Shown in pieces: positions 6,527-15,275 of a stretch of 58,508 nt of DNA. Every line of letters begins with the position of its first letter. Within the stretch, counting starts at the first letter, position 1. The DNA comes from JBHHZI01 sp046757965 (GTDB lineage: Bacteria > Acidobacteriota > Polarisedimenticolia > SMYD01), in NCBI GenBank assembly GCA_046757965.1, contig JBHHZI010000004.1, forward strand, positions 1-58,508, in the 5' to 3' direction. Under the pieces are notes generated by a model. It did not search any database, was not told where the DNA came from, and was given only the letters and a program-made list of their open reading frames with translations. Both the position numbers and the translations under genes were made by a program.

Positions 6527-8386
6527 ATGAATCCTTCCGTTCCGGTGGTGTCGCTCCGGCCCGCGCCGTGGCAGGCGGCCGGCCCGCAACCGGAGGCGGG
6601 TGCGCCCGGCTCGATCCCGCGCAGCGCCGGCCGCGCCCGGACGTTGATGGCGAACTCGCTGCTGGCCGGTCTGTGCCTGGTGGTCGCCTGCTCCTCACCG
6701 CCGGAGGAGACGGCCGGTGCGACGGCGACCTCGGAAGGCGGCGTGCGGCACATCGTCGTCATCTCGGTGGACACGCTGCGCGCGGACCATCTCGGCTGCT
6801 ACGGGTATGAGCGCGACACCAGCCCGTTCATCGACGAGCTGGCCGCCGGCGGGGTGCTGTTCGAGCAGGCCATCAGCTCGGCGCCCTGGACGCTGCCGTC
6901 CCATGCCTCCCTGCTGTCCGGTGTCTACCCCTCGACCCACCGGGCCGTCGACGGCCGCGAGGGGATCGCGCCTTCGGTCACACTCGCCGCCGAGCGCTTC
7001 GGCGCGGCGGGCTGGGCCACCGGCGGCTTCGTCTCCTCGTGGTTCGTGTCGCACCGCTACGGCTTCGACCGTGGCTTCGATCGCTTCGATGACTTCGAAC
7101 AGACCCTGAACAGCAACACCAAGCACAAGGTCGACGGCGCCCGGGTGATCGACGAGGCCGTACGCTGGCTCCGGCAACACGCGGCGGAGCCGTTCTTCCT
7201 GTTCGTGCACCTCTATGACGTGCACTTCAACTACGACCCGCCCAGCCCGCACCGGGAGCTGTTCGACACCGGCTACGACGGCCCGTTGCCGGCCTACCGC
7301 AAGTACTCGTACTACCTCGACCATCCGCTGCCGGCCGACGTCCTGGCCGCCGAGATCGGCCTGTACGACGGGGCGATTCACTACGCGGACGCGCAGATCC
7401 AGAGACTGCACGCGGTGCTTGCCGAGCTGGGCCGGGCCGATGACACGCTCATCGTGCTCACCGCCGACCACGGAGAGGAGTTCTTCGAGCGCGGCTCGTG
7501 GGGCCATGCGCACACGCTCTACGAGGAGCAGGTGCATGTGCCGTTGATCCTGCGCGGACCGGGTCTGTCGCCGCGCCGCGTGTCGACGCAGGTGCGACAC
7601 GTCGACGTCCTGCCGACGCTCCTCGACCTGGCGGGCCTGCCGGTGGCGCCGGGGTTGCACGGCGTCTCGCTCCGGGGCCTGACCGGCGGGCCGGCACCGG
7701 GCGGGACCGGCCGCGCTCCCCGTCCCGCCTTCCTCGAGACCTCCCGCTTCGGCTCCAACGTCATCGGCCTGCGGCGCGACGGGGCGAAGGTCATCTATGA
7801 CCTGAAGGCCGGCACACTCCGGCTGTTCGACCTGGTGCATGACCCGGGAGAGCAGACCGATCGGGCTGTCACCGACGTCGCGCGGCTGGACGCGATGGAA
7901 GACGAGCTGCTCACCGCCGCCGCCGCGCTGCTTCCCGACCGCTGGCTGATGCGCTTCTACGCCCGCGGCGACGCGGTGCTGCACGGCGCGGTGACCACCA
8001 GCGGGCGGTTTCTTCGCGCCCGCACCGATACCGGGGACGGGTCGGCGACCCTCTCGGATGACGGCAGTAAGCTGCGCTTCGCCCTGCCGCCCGGGGCGGT
8101 TCTCGAGATGGCGGTGATGCCGGTGGATGCCACCGTGTCGCTGGCCGAGGCGCCGACCGCCGCCGGCGAGCCGGTGCCGGTCACCGTCGGCAAGGAAGCC
8201 AGCCCCCTGACCACCTGGCCGGTCACCGCCTCGAGCCACGAGGCCGCCCTGCTGACCGGGGTGCCGGTGCCCGACGCCCCGGCGCTGGCCCTGTGGCTCA
8301 CCCAGAGCCGCTCCGGCGGCGGCACCGTCAACCTCACCGAGGAGGACATCCGGCGGCTGGAGTCCCTCGGCTACGTGATGCGTTGA
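6527..8386 (+). CDS. sulfatase-family lipoprotein (alkaline phosphatase superfamily)
   Basis: A 619-aa protein from ATG 6527. Its N-terminus is odd: the hydrophobic stretch and lipobox (LLAGLCLVVAC, Cys55) come only after about 40 residues, so a start nearer Met41 (6647) is possible, although that site has no ribosome signal either. The catalytic fold is clear: VDTLRADHLG holds metal ligand Asp82, PWTLPSHASLLSG holds the nucleophile position, and TADHGEEFF carries later ligands. The nucleophile position is Thr122, not the Cys or Ser that is converted to formylglycine, so true sulfate-ester cleavage is doubtful. A phosphotransferase or phosphodiesterase activity, as in Thr-type family members, is possible. 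The tail EEDIRRLESLGYV is typical of this subgroup. It overlaps rnc by 4 bases. Confidence 0.85.
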   Translation: MNPSVPVVSLRPAPWQAAGPQPEAGAPGSIPRSAGRARTLMANSLLAGLCLVVACSSPPEETAGATATSEGGVRHIVVISVDTLRADHLGCYGYERDTSPFIDELAAGGVLFEQAISSAPWTLPSHASLLSGVYPSTHRAVDGREGIAPSVTLAAERFGAAGWATGGFVSSWFVSHRYGFDRGFDRFDDFEQTLNSNTKHKVDGARVIDEAVRWLRQHAAEPFFLFVHLYDVHFNYDPPSPHRELFDTGYDGPLPAYRKYSYYLDHPLPADVLAAEIGLYDGAIHYADAQIQRLHAVLAELGRADDTLIVLTADHGEEFFERGSWGHAHTLYEEQVHVPLILRGPGLSPRRVSTQVRHVDVLPTLLDLAGLPVAPGLHGVSLRGLTGGPAPGGTGRAPRPAFLETSRFGSNVIGLRRDGAKVIYDLKAGTLRLFDLVHDPGEQTDRAVTDVARLDAMEDELLTAAAALLPDRWLMRFYARGDAVLHGAVTTSGRFLRARTDTGDGSATLSDDGSKLRFALPPGAVLEMAVMPVDATVSLAEAPTAAGEPVPVTVGKEASPLTTWPVTASSHEAALLTGVPVPDAPALALWLTQSRSGGGTVNLTEEDIRRLESLGYVMR

Positions 8387-9087
8387 CGCAAGATCTCGAG
8401 AGCTGCCTCGGCCACCGCTTCGGCGACCGCGCCCTCCTCGAGCAGGCCCTGACCCATGCCTCGGCGGCGCACGAGGCCGGCGATGCCGCGCTGTCCGGCG
8501 AGCGGCTCGAGTTCCTGGGCGATGCGGTGCTCGGGCTGCTGGTCACCGAGGCCCTGGTGCGGGCCGCACCGGCGCAGCCCGAGGGGGACCTGTCGCGCAT
8601 CCGGGCGCACCTGGTGGAGCGGTCCTGCCTGGCCGCGGTGGCCGAAGAGATCGGTCTGGCGCCGCACCTGCGCCTGGGGCAGGGGGAGGAGGCCGGCGGC
8701 GGGCGCGACAAGCCGGCCATTCTGGCCGACGCCTGCGAGGCGATCCTCGGTGCGCTCTACCTCGACGGCGGCATCGAGGCCGCGGCGGCGCTGGTGGAGA
8801 CATACTGGGGCCCGCGCCTGCGCCGCAGCCTGGCGCCGGATGCCGACTCGCCGGCTGACCCCAAGTCGGCGCTGCAGGAGCGGCTGCAGGCAGGCCACCG
8901 GCCGTTGCCGGAGTACCAGGTGCTGGCCGTCTCCGGTCCGGCGCATGCGAGACACTTCGTGGTGGCCGCGGTCTGCGCCGGCCATCGCCTGGGGACGGGC
9001 GAGGGCGCCAGCAAGCGCGCCGCGGAGGTGGCGGCAGCCCGCCGGGCCCTGTCCACTCTCGACGCCTCGCGGTCCGGCGAGGCGTGA
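8383..9087 (+). CDS. rnc: ribonuclease III
   Basis: A 234-aa double-strand RNA endonuclease for rRNA and mRNA processing. Residues 40-49 carry the family signature ERLEFLGDAV, with Glu40, Glu43 and Asp47 at metal or catalytic positions, and DACEAILGALYLD supplies the second acidic pair. From about residue 155 a double-stranded RNA-binding domain begins (DPKSALQERLQ) and ends with GASKRAAEVAAARRAL. The start is uncertain: TTG 8383, overlapping the upstream stop as TTGA, gives the normal family length, while the only upstream ATG in frame is deep within the sulfatase gene. No good ribosome site is present, so translation is probably coupled. It converges on ftsK with a 27-base gap. Confidence 0.9.
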   Translation: MTQDLESCLGHRFGDRALLEQALTHASAAHEAGDAALSGERLEFLGDAVLGLLVTEALVRAAPAQPEGDLSRIRAHLVERSCLAAVAEEIGLAPHLRLGQGEEAGGGRDKPAILADACEAILGALYLDGGIEAAAALVETYWGPRLRRSLAPDADSPADPKSALQERLQAGHRPLPEYQVLAVSGPAHARHFVVAAVCAGHRLGTGEGASKRAAEVAAARRALSTLDASRSGEA

Positions 9088-9114
9088 CGCCACCGGGATC
9101 GGCGGATCTGGCCT

Positions 9115-11466
9115 TCAGACGGCGCGATCGCCGGACGGTTCCGAGGTCTCGTCGAACTGCTCGAAGTAATCGGCCGGGACGAGAACCTTGCGGGCCTTGC
9201 TCCCCTCGGGCGGTCCGACGATGCCTTCCGCCTCGAGCGAGTCCATCAGCCGGGCGGCGCGGGCATAGCCGAGAGAGAGGCGGCGCTGGAGATGCGACAC
9301 GGAGGCCTGACCGGCCGCCACCACCAGGCGGGCGGCGGCGGAGAACAGCACGTCGCGCTTGCTGCCGGCCGGCCCGGGCTGGGCGCCGGCGCCTTCCTCG
9401 TCCTCCTTCAGGACGTCCTCGTTGAAGACCGGCTTCGATTGCCGGCGCAGGAAGGCCGCCACCCGGCGGACCTCGGCCTCCTCGACCAGGGCTCCGTGCA
9501 CACGCACCAGGCGTGAGGCGCCCGGCGGCAGGAACAGCATGTCTCCCAGGCCCAGGAGCCGCTCGGCGCCCTTCTGGTCCAGGACCACGTTGGAGTCGGT
9601 GCGGCTCGAGACACGGAACGCCACGCGGCAGGGGAAGTTGGCCTTGATGATGCCGGTCAGCACGTCCACCGAGGGCCGCTGGGTGGCGACGATGAGGTGA
9701 ATGCCGACGGCCCGGGCCATCTGGGCCAGGCGCTGGATGGCGCCCTCGACCTCCTTGGAGCTGACCATCATCAGGTCCGCCAGCTCGTCGATGACGATGA
9801 TGATGTACGGCAGGGGAGCGAGCGGCTCCCCGTCGTCACCGAGGACCGGGTCGTCCTCGGAGGCGCCGTGGACCAGACGGTTGTACTGCTCCAGGTTGCG
9901 CACGCCGTGACCGAACAGCGTCTCGTAGCGCCGGGTCATCTCCCGCGTGGCCCACTTCAGGGCCCGCGCGGCGCGCGCCGGATTGGTCACCACCGGGCAG
10001 ATCAAGTGGGGGATGTCGTCGTAGATGCCCAGTTCCAGCATCTTCGGATCGATGAAGATGAACTTGACCTCGGCCGGCGTGGCCCGGAACAGGATCGACG
10101 TGATCATCGCGTTCAGCGCCACGCTCTTGCCGGTGCCGGTGGCGCCGGCGATGAGCAGGTGCGGCATGCGCTCCAGCGGCGTGATGTACGGGGTGCCGTC
10201 CATGGTCCGGCCCAGGGCCAGGGGCAGCCGGCCGGGGACGCGCTGGAACGCGTCGGACTCCAGGATCGGCCGGATCGGGATGATCTGACGCCGCCGGTTC
10301 GGGACCTCCACGCCGATGGTCGCCCGGCCCACCATGCGGTCGATGCGCACCGACTCGGCGCGCATGGCCAGGGAGAGATCATCGACCAGGCTGGTGACCC
10401 GGCTGTACTTCACGCCGGCCTCGGGCTTGAACTCGAACGTGGTGATCACCGGGCCGGGATGAATGGCCTGCACCGAGCCGCCGACGCCGAACTCCTGCAG
10501 CTTCGCCGTCAGCAGGCGGGCGGTCTCGACCAGTTCCTCCTCGTTCACCGGCTCGAGATCACCGGCGGGATTGAGGAGAGAGGTCAACGGCAGCGGAAAA
10601 TCCTCCGACAGGTCGGAGAAGGCGAGCTGCTCCGCCTCGAACGGTTCGGGCTCGGCTTCGGGCTCCGAGGCGACGACCGGAGTGACCGGGGGCAGTGGGG
10701 CGGTGACCGGGGGAGGCGCGGTCACCGGGGCGGCGCGATCCACCGGATTGACGACCTCGGGTGGGCGTCGGCTCCGGCGGGACCGCCGGGCGGCGCGGCG
10801 GCGCCGCGCCCAGGCCTCGCGTCGCGCGGCGATGAACGTCCTCAGCCAGGCACCGGAGACGGCGGCCGCCCGGGAGGTGGTGCGTGCCACGGCCTGCAGC
10901 GTCAGGCCGGTGGTGAACAGCAGGGCCAGGCTGAGCCCGGCCAGGAGGATGATCGAGGCCCCGACGCCATGCAGGCGCGCGGCCAGCCAGTCCCCGGTCA
11001 GAGAGCCGATGAGGCCACCCGGCGAGCCACTGGCCGTGGCCACGGCCCGGAAGAACCAGAGGTGCACGAGGCCGGTCAGGGTGACCACCAGCAGGCCGGC
11101 CCCGACCAGGCGGGCCGGCTGCCAGCCGTCGAGGGACGGCGCCCAGCGGCTGATGCCGGGGAGGAGCGTCAGGACCGGCAGCAGGTAGGCGGCCAGGCCG
11201 AGGAGCGCGAACGCGGCCGCGGCGAGAAAGGCGCCGACCGGTCCGGCGGCGTTGTGAATCTGCGGGGAGCCGCCGGCGGCGCCGAAGATCGGCGCCGGGT
11301 CGGCGGCGCTGTAGGTCAGCAGGCTGACAGCCAGGAGCGCGGTCGTGGCCAGGAGCAGCAGGGAGCGGATCTCCCGCCACAGAACGCTTTCGAAGAAGCG
11401 GGCGAGCGGCGAGCGCTGGCGTCGGCCCGGTGGCCGCGACGCGCGTCGTGCCTGGCCGCGGCTCAT
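9115..11466 (-). CDS. ftsK: DNA translocase FtsK/SpoIIIE
   Basis: A 783-aa septal DNA pump that segregates chromosome ends at division. The N-terminus has four membrane spans (for example LLLLATTALLAVSLLTY and ASIILLAGLSLALLF), then a short Pro-rich linker with acidic residues, much shorter than in E. coli. The motor has Walker A GATGTGKSVALN, Walker B IIIVIDELADLMM, and the arginine-rich RVSSRTDSNVVLD segment. The C-terminal gamma winged helix (SHLQRRLSLGYARAARLMD) reads KOPS-like polarity sequences. The start at 11466 overlaps the uppP stop as ATGA; the open frame continues to 11835 but is antisense-like there. Confidence 0.95.
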   Translation of the reverse strand: MSRGQARRASRPPGRRQRSPLARFFESVLWREIRSLLLLATTALLAVSLLTYSAADPAPIFGAAGGSPQIHNAAGPVGAFLAAAAFALLGLAAYLLPVLTLLPGISRWAPSLDGWQPARLVGAGLLVVTLTGLVHLWFFRAVATASGSPGGLIGSLTGDWLAARLHGVGASIILLAGLSLALLFTTGLTLQAVARTTSRAAAVSGAWLRTFIAARREAWARRRRAARRSRRSRRPPEVVNPVDRAAPVTAPPPVTAPLPPVTPVVASEPEAEPEPFEAEQLAFSDLSEDFPLPLTSLLNPAGDLEPVNEEELVETARLLTAKLQEFGVGGSVQAIHPGPVITTFEFKPEAGVKYSRVTSLVDDLSLAMRAESVRIDRMVGRATIGVEVPNRRRQIIPIRPILESDAFQRVPGRLPLALGRTMDGTPYITPLERMPHLLIAGATGTGKSVALNAMITSILFRATPAEVKFIFIDPKMLELGIYDDIPHLICPVVTNPARAARALKWATREMTRRYETLFGHGVRNLEQYNRLVHGASEDDPVLGDDGEPLAPLPYIIIVIDELADLMMVSSKEVEGAIQRLAQMARAVGIHLIVATQRPSVDVLTGIIKANFPCRVAFRVSSRTDSNVVLDQKGAERLLGLGDMLFLPPGASRLVRVHGALVEEAEVRRVAAFLRRQSKPVFNEDVLKEDEEGAGAQPGPAGSKRDVLFSAAARLVVAAGQASVSHLQRRLSLGYARAARLMDSLEAEGIVGPPEGSKARKVLVPADYFEQFDETSEPSGDRAV

Positions 11467-12311
11467 GCGGTCCACACGGTGAACAGCAGGAGGCCGAGAC
11501 CGGCCATGGTGAGGCAGTACCAGCCGAAACGGTGGAAATGGATCCGCGCCACGCTGCGCGCCAGGAGACGGAGCGATACCAGCCCGACGGCGGCGGCGAG
11601 CAGCGTGGCGCCGGCGGCGGGCCAGCCCAGGGACGACAGATCGGCGCCCGGCCGCAGCAGCTCCAGCAGCGCGGCCCCGGCGATGACCGGGATGGAGAGC
11701 AGAAACGACCAGCGGAAGGCGGCCATCGGCGCCAGACCGACGAGCAGGCCGGTGGCGATGGTGAGGCCGGAACGCGACAGGCCAGGCAGGACCGCCAGAC
11801 CCTGCGCCGTGCCGATCAGCAGCGCCTGGCGCCACCCCGGCAGATGCGCACCGGCCCGGCCGGGCGCGCCGCGTGGCCGCGCCAGCAGCAGCAGGAGGCC
11901 GGTGGCCCCGATGCAGCCGGAGACGAGCCGAGGACGCTGGAGAAGCTGGTCGACCACGTTGTGGAGGGCGAGACCGATGACCGCGGTGGGCAGCAGAGCC
12001 ACCGCCATCAGGGCGAGTTCCCGGCGGCCATTATCGGCAGCGGATGCCGGACCTGTCAAGGAGCCCGGGGTCGTCCCCTCGCCGAGGGCCGCGGCCGCCA
12101 GGCGGACCAGGTCGTGCCGGAAGTAAACCACCACGGCGGCCAGGGTGCCCACGTGGAGCAGGACGTCCAGCGCCAGCGCCCCGGGAAGTGTGGCCCCGGT
12201 GGCGCGCTGCACGCCGTTCTGGAGCAGGGCGAGATGGCCGGAGCTGGACACCGGCAGAAACTCGGTGAGCCCCTGCACGACGGCCAGCAGGACCGCCAGA
12301 CCCCAGGTCAT
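11463..12311 (-). CDS. uppP: undecaprenyl-diphosphatase
   Basis: A 282-aa integral membrane protein of the BacA/UppP family that dephosphorylates undecaprenyl pyrophosphate to recycle the lipid carrier for peptidoglycan and other glycans. The family motifs are plain: QGLTEFLPVSSSGHLAL near the N-terminus and LPGLSRSGLTIATG in the second half, within about eight hydrophobic segments. Both ends overlap neighbours by 4 bases (rsmA upstream and ftsK downstream), indicating one transcript and coupled translation. Confidence 0.95.
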   Translation of the reverse strand: MTWGLAVLLAVVQGLTEFLPVSSSGHLALLQNGVQRATGATLPGALALDVLLHVGTLAAVVVYFRHDLVRLAAAALGEGTTPGSLTGPASAADNGRRELALMAVALLPTAVIGLALHNVVDQLLQRPRLVSGCIGATGLLLLLARPRGAPGRAGAHLPGWRQALLIGTAQGLAVLPGLSRSGLTIATGLLVGLAPMAAFRWSFLLSIPVIAGAALLELLRPGADLSSLGWPAAGATLLAAAVGLVSLRLLARSVARIHFHRFGWYCLTMAGLGLLLFTVWTA

Positions 12312-13162
12312 GAAGCCGCCGGGGCCGGGAGCAGGTCTGCCAGGGCGAGAAACGCCTCGGCGGGCATCTGCTGGGCGCGGAGCGTGTCGGGCAGGTCCAG
12401 GCGGGCCTTCGCCTCCCGCACTGCCCGGGTATCCTCGCCGCTGCCGGCCAGGGCGTTGAGGAAGCGCTTGCGGCGGGAGGAGAACCCGGCCCGGGCCAGC
12501 GAGACCGCCCGCGCGCGTCTCCCCGGATCCGCCGCCGGCTGGAGGGCGAAGCGAACGACCTTCGAGTTCACCGCCGGCGGCGGACTGAAGGCGCCGGGGC
12601 GCAGGCGGAACAGCGCCGACGGTACGGCGTGCAGACGGACAAAGACGCTCAGCGCCCCGTAGGCCGGCGTGTCGGGCCCGGCCGTGAGGCGATCGGCCAC
12701 CTCCTCCTGGACCAGGCAGGTCACGTCGGTGATGTGGTCCGAGGCCGGCAGCAGCCGGGTGAGGATCGCCGTCGCCACCCGGTAGGGCAGGTTGCCGGCC
12801 ACCCGGAACCGGCCCCTCGCCGGACCGCGACCCAGGGCGTCGTGGAGCCTGTCGAGATCGACGTGCAGGGCATCGGCCTCGATGAGGGTGAGCCGCGGAT
12901 CGCCGGCGTGGCGGCGACGCAGGAGGCGCGCCAGGCGGGCGTCCAGTTCCACGGCGACGAGACGCGCGACGCATGGCAGGAGGGCGCCGGTGAGGGCCCC
13001 GTCGCCGGGGCCGATCTCGCAGAATCGATCGTGCGGATGTGGGGCGATGGCAGTCACGAGCCGCGCGATGGCGCCGGCGTCGCGGAGGAAATGCTGCCCG
13101 AGCCGGCGGCGGCGCGCCGACGTGGCACGCCGGGTCACGCGAGCTGATCGGCGGACGGTCAT
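12308..13162 (-). CDS. rsmA: 16S rRNA (adenine1518-N6/adenine1519-N6)-dimethyltransferase
   Basis: A 284-aa KsgA-type enzyme that dimethylates two adenines in the 3' hairpin of 16S rRNA with SAM. It contains LGQHFLRDAGAI near the N-terminus, the SAM-binding EIGPGDGALTG and the catalytic NLPYRV (the NLPY form of the N6-adenine methyltransferase motif). AFSPPPAVNSKVV marks the C-terminal helical domain. I chose the start at 13162 (MTVRRSARVTRR); an in-frame ATG at 13240 lies upstream of a plausible -10 element. It heads the rsmA-uppP-ftsK group, which follows cheA after 95 bases. Confidence 0.94.
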   Translation of the reverse strand: MTVRRSARVTRRATSARRRRLGQHFLRDAGAIARLVTAIAPHPHDRFCEIGPGDGALTGALLPCVARLVAVELDARLARLLRRRHAGDPRLTLIEADALHVDLDRLHDALGRGPARGRFRVAGNLPYRVATAILTRLLPASDHITDVTCLVQEEVADRLTAGPDTPAYGALSVFVRLHAVPSALFRLRPGAFSPPPAVNSKVVRFALQPAADPGRRARAVSLARAGFSSRRKRFLNALAGSGEDTRAVREAKARLDLPDTLRAQQMPAEAFLALADLLPAPAAS

Positions 13163-13211
13163 GAGCAGGGCCCCCGGGCCGCACAGGCGGAAGCGGCGCG
13201 GCGACGCCGCG

Positions 13212-13220
13212 ATGTTAGCA
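13212..13220 (-). promoter_or_regulatory. extended -10 element upstream of rsmA
   Basis: On the minus strand TGC (13220-13218) is followed by TAACAT (13217-13212). Initiation would fall near 13205, about 43 bases before the rsmA start. This would let rsmA-uppP-ftsK be transcribed independently of the chemosensory genes upstream. No clear -35 is present. Confidence 0.35.
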
Positions 13221-13257
13221 TCCGCGGTTCCGACCACCACCGCTCATGACGGCGCAT

Positions 13258-14847
13258 TCAGGCCCGTGGCGCGGCGCCGTCAGGGCAGGTCCGGACCGCC
13301 AGCCGGGCCGGGTCGAGGACCGCCACGGGCGTGCCGTCACCTGCGAGCGCCGTGCCGAGACAGGGTCCCTGGGCGAGGGCGCCCGGGAACGGGCGAATCA
13401 CCGCGTCCAGCCGGCCGGCGAGATGATCGACCGCGACGGCGACGGGTGGCGAGCCGGCGGGCGTCAGATGGATGAGTGCGACCTCGCCCGCCGGCCGCCA
13501 GGAGGGGGGCGCGCCGAGCAGGACGGTCAACGGGGTCACCGGCACCGGCGCCGCCGCGCCGTGCCACGACCAGGCCCCCGCGTCGTCCGCGACCAGGCAC
13601 CCGGCCGCGCCGCGGTCGGTGCCCGCGACGGCGCTGAGCGGCAGGCCGTAGACCGTGCTGTCGCAGCGCGCCAGGAGACAGGGAGTCACCAGCACCGTGC
13701 GGGGCAGCACCATCTCGACGCGCACGCCGGCGCCGGCGGCACTGGTGACGCGCAGACGACCCCCGGCGCCGGCGATGGCGGCCCGCACCGCGTAGAGGCC
13801 TATGCCCCGGCCGGCCAGATCACCGGGGTGATCGCGGACCGACAGGCCGGGCTGACAGAGCAGGTCGGCGAGATCGTCTCCGGGACCGGCGTCGTGCAGG
13901 CGTGCCGCCGAGACCGGATCGAGTCGCCGGCCGAGAGCAGCGGTATCCACACCGGGGCCGTCGTCCGTGAGCACCAGTCGCAGGACCGGGTGCCTGACCC
14001 GAACCTCCAGGTGCAGGGCGAGAGCCGCTGCCTTGCAGGCGGCGCGACGGGTCTTCGCCGGCTCGCCGCCGTGAGAGACGGCGTTGCGCAGCAGGTGCAC
14101 GAGCGGTTCCATGAGGAGGTCGAGGGTGGCGCGATCGAGACGGGCGTCCCCGCCCCGGACACACAGCCTGGCCTGCACGCCGGCCCGTCGTGCCGCCCAG
14201 CCCACGGTCTGTTCGAGGCCCGGCAGCAGCAGCGAGAAGGGCAGCAGGCGCATGCGCGAGATCCTCAGGCGCATCCGTCCCACGCCGCGCGCCAGTCGAT
14301 CGATGGCCGCATCGAGTCCGCCGCCGGGGTCGGCTCCGCGGCGCCGCGGAAGATCGCGACGCGACCTCTGCAGCGCCTGCAGGATCACATCCACGTCGGT
14401 GGCCTCGGCGAGCAGATGATCGAGGTCGGCCGTGCTGACGCGGACCCGCGTCGGCAGCGCCAGGGCATCGCGGGTGCCGCCGGCTGTTGCGTCTGCCCGT
14501 GCTGCGTCGACGCCCGCGCCGGCATCGCGCGGCTCGGTCCCGGTTGACTCGATGGCCGCCAGGATCCGGCAGACGCGACCATGTGCGGCCTCGAGGGCCC
14601 GCCGCCGTCCAGCGCGACCGGGTGCGGCATCGGTGTGTGTCTCGGCGTTCTGACAGGTGGCGGCGAGGCGCTCGAAACCCATGGTCGAGGCCATTCCCTT
14701 CAGGGTGTGCCAGGCTCGCCGCAGCGGTGTCGTGTCGGCATGACGGTCGGTGGCGAGCCGGGCCAGTGACGTCTCGACGATCTCCATCTGTTCCCGTGAG
14801 CTGTCGAGAAACAGTTCGAGGTAGCGGGTGAGCCGGGTCACCGGCAT
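13258..14847 (-). CDS. cheA: CheA-type chemotaxis histidine kinase (compact)
   Basis: A 529-aa kinase. The HPt domain has phosphoacceptor His47 in RRAWHTLKGMAST. There is no CheY/CheB-docking P2 domain between HPt and the dimerisation region. ATPase boxes follow: N box HLLRNAVSHGGE, in which the usual Asp of NAVDHG is Ser; G1 DDGPGVD; and G2 GRGIGLYAVR. The last 140 residues are a CheW-like P5 domain. Overall it is shorter and more divergent than the CheA at 36937. It overlaps the upstream cheW by 10 bases and shares its transcript with the MCP gene. No CheY, CheB or CheR lies nearby, so its phosphoryl acceptor is probably encoded elsewhere. Confidence 0.9.
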   Translation of the reverse strand: MPVTRLTRYLELFLDSSREQMEIVETSLARLATDRHADTTPLRRAWHTLKGMASTMGFERLAATCQNAETHTDAAPGRAGRRRALEAAHGRVCRILAAIESTGTEPRDAGAGVDAARADATAGGTRDALALPTRVRVSTADLDHLLAEATDVDVILQALQRSRRDLPRRRGADPGGGLDAAIDRLARGVGRMRLRISRMRLLPFSLLLPGLEQTVGWAARRAGVQARLCVRGGDARLDRATLDLLMEPLVHLLRNAVSHGGEPAKTRRAACKAAALALHLEVRVRHPVLRLVLTDDGPGVDTAALGRRLDPVSAARLHDAGPGDDLADLLCQPGLSVRDHPGDLAGRGIGLYAVRAAIAGAGGRLRVTSAAGAGVRVEMVLPRTVLVTPCLLARCDSTVYGLPLSAVAGTDRGAAGCLVADDAGAWSWHGAAAPVPVTPLTVLLGAPPSWRPAGEVALIHLTPAGSPPVAVAVDHLAGRLDAVIRPFPGALAQGPCLGTALAGDGTPVAVLDPARLAVRTCPDGAAPRA

Positions 14848-15275
14848 CCGTCCCGGGAGGCGAGGGCGAGCACCCGTCCGGGCTCCACGATGCCCGTGGG
14901 GGTGCCGTCGGCGCCGGTGCAGGCGGTCCGGCACAGCGGCGCGAGCGCGCCGCTGGTGTCCAGCGACCTGCCGGTGCCGGCCGCCCGGACCTGGACGGGG
15001 CCGTCCAGGGCGAGGGCGACGCCCCGGGCCTCGCCATCGAGCAGCAGCAGGAGCCCGGCGGCGTCCGGAACGGTGGCGGGGGAGTGGCCGGCAAGCAGCC
15101 GGGCGGGATCGATCACGGTCACGACCTCGCCCGATACGGTGGCCAGCCCGCACACCGCGTCGGCGAACCCGGCCACCGGCGCCACCGGAACCGGCTCATG
15201 GACGGCGGCGACATCCTCGAGACGCAGAGCGGCCGGCTCCGCGCCGATGCGAAAGATCACCATCACGGGATTCAT
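14838..15275 (-). CDS. cheW: CheW-like chemosensory adaptor
   Basis: A 145-aa coupling protein that would link the receptor at 15272-16579 to the CheA at 13258-14847. The CheW fold shows in LRLEDVAAVHE, GLATVSGEVVTVIDPARLL and the closing GIVEPGRVLAL. It is divergent: the usual NLRG segment before VVTVID reads ATVSGEV. It lies between receptor and kinase genes with overlaps of 4 and 10 bases, which is the strongest support for its role. Confidence 0.82.
   Translation of the reverse strand: MNPVMVIFRIGAEPAALRLEDVAAVHEPVPVAPVAGFADAVCGLATVSGEVVTVIDPARLLAGHSPATVPDAAGLLLLLDGEARGVALALDGPVQVRAAGTGRSLDTSGALAPLCRTACTGADGTPTGIVEPGRVLALASRDGCR

Noticed and set aside
9697..12126. 809-codon open frame on the plus strand, opposite ftsK and uppP
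   Set aside because: Antisense to two well-supported genes, biased composition, no motif. The same applies to the 700-codon frame opposite dnaE (47764-49866) and the 694-codon frame at 33479-35563.
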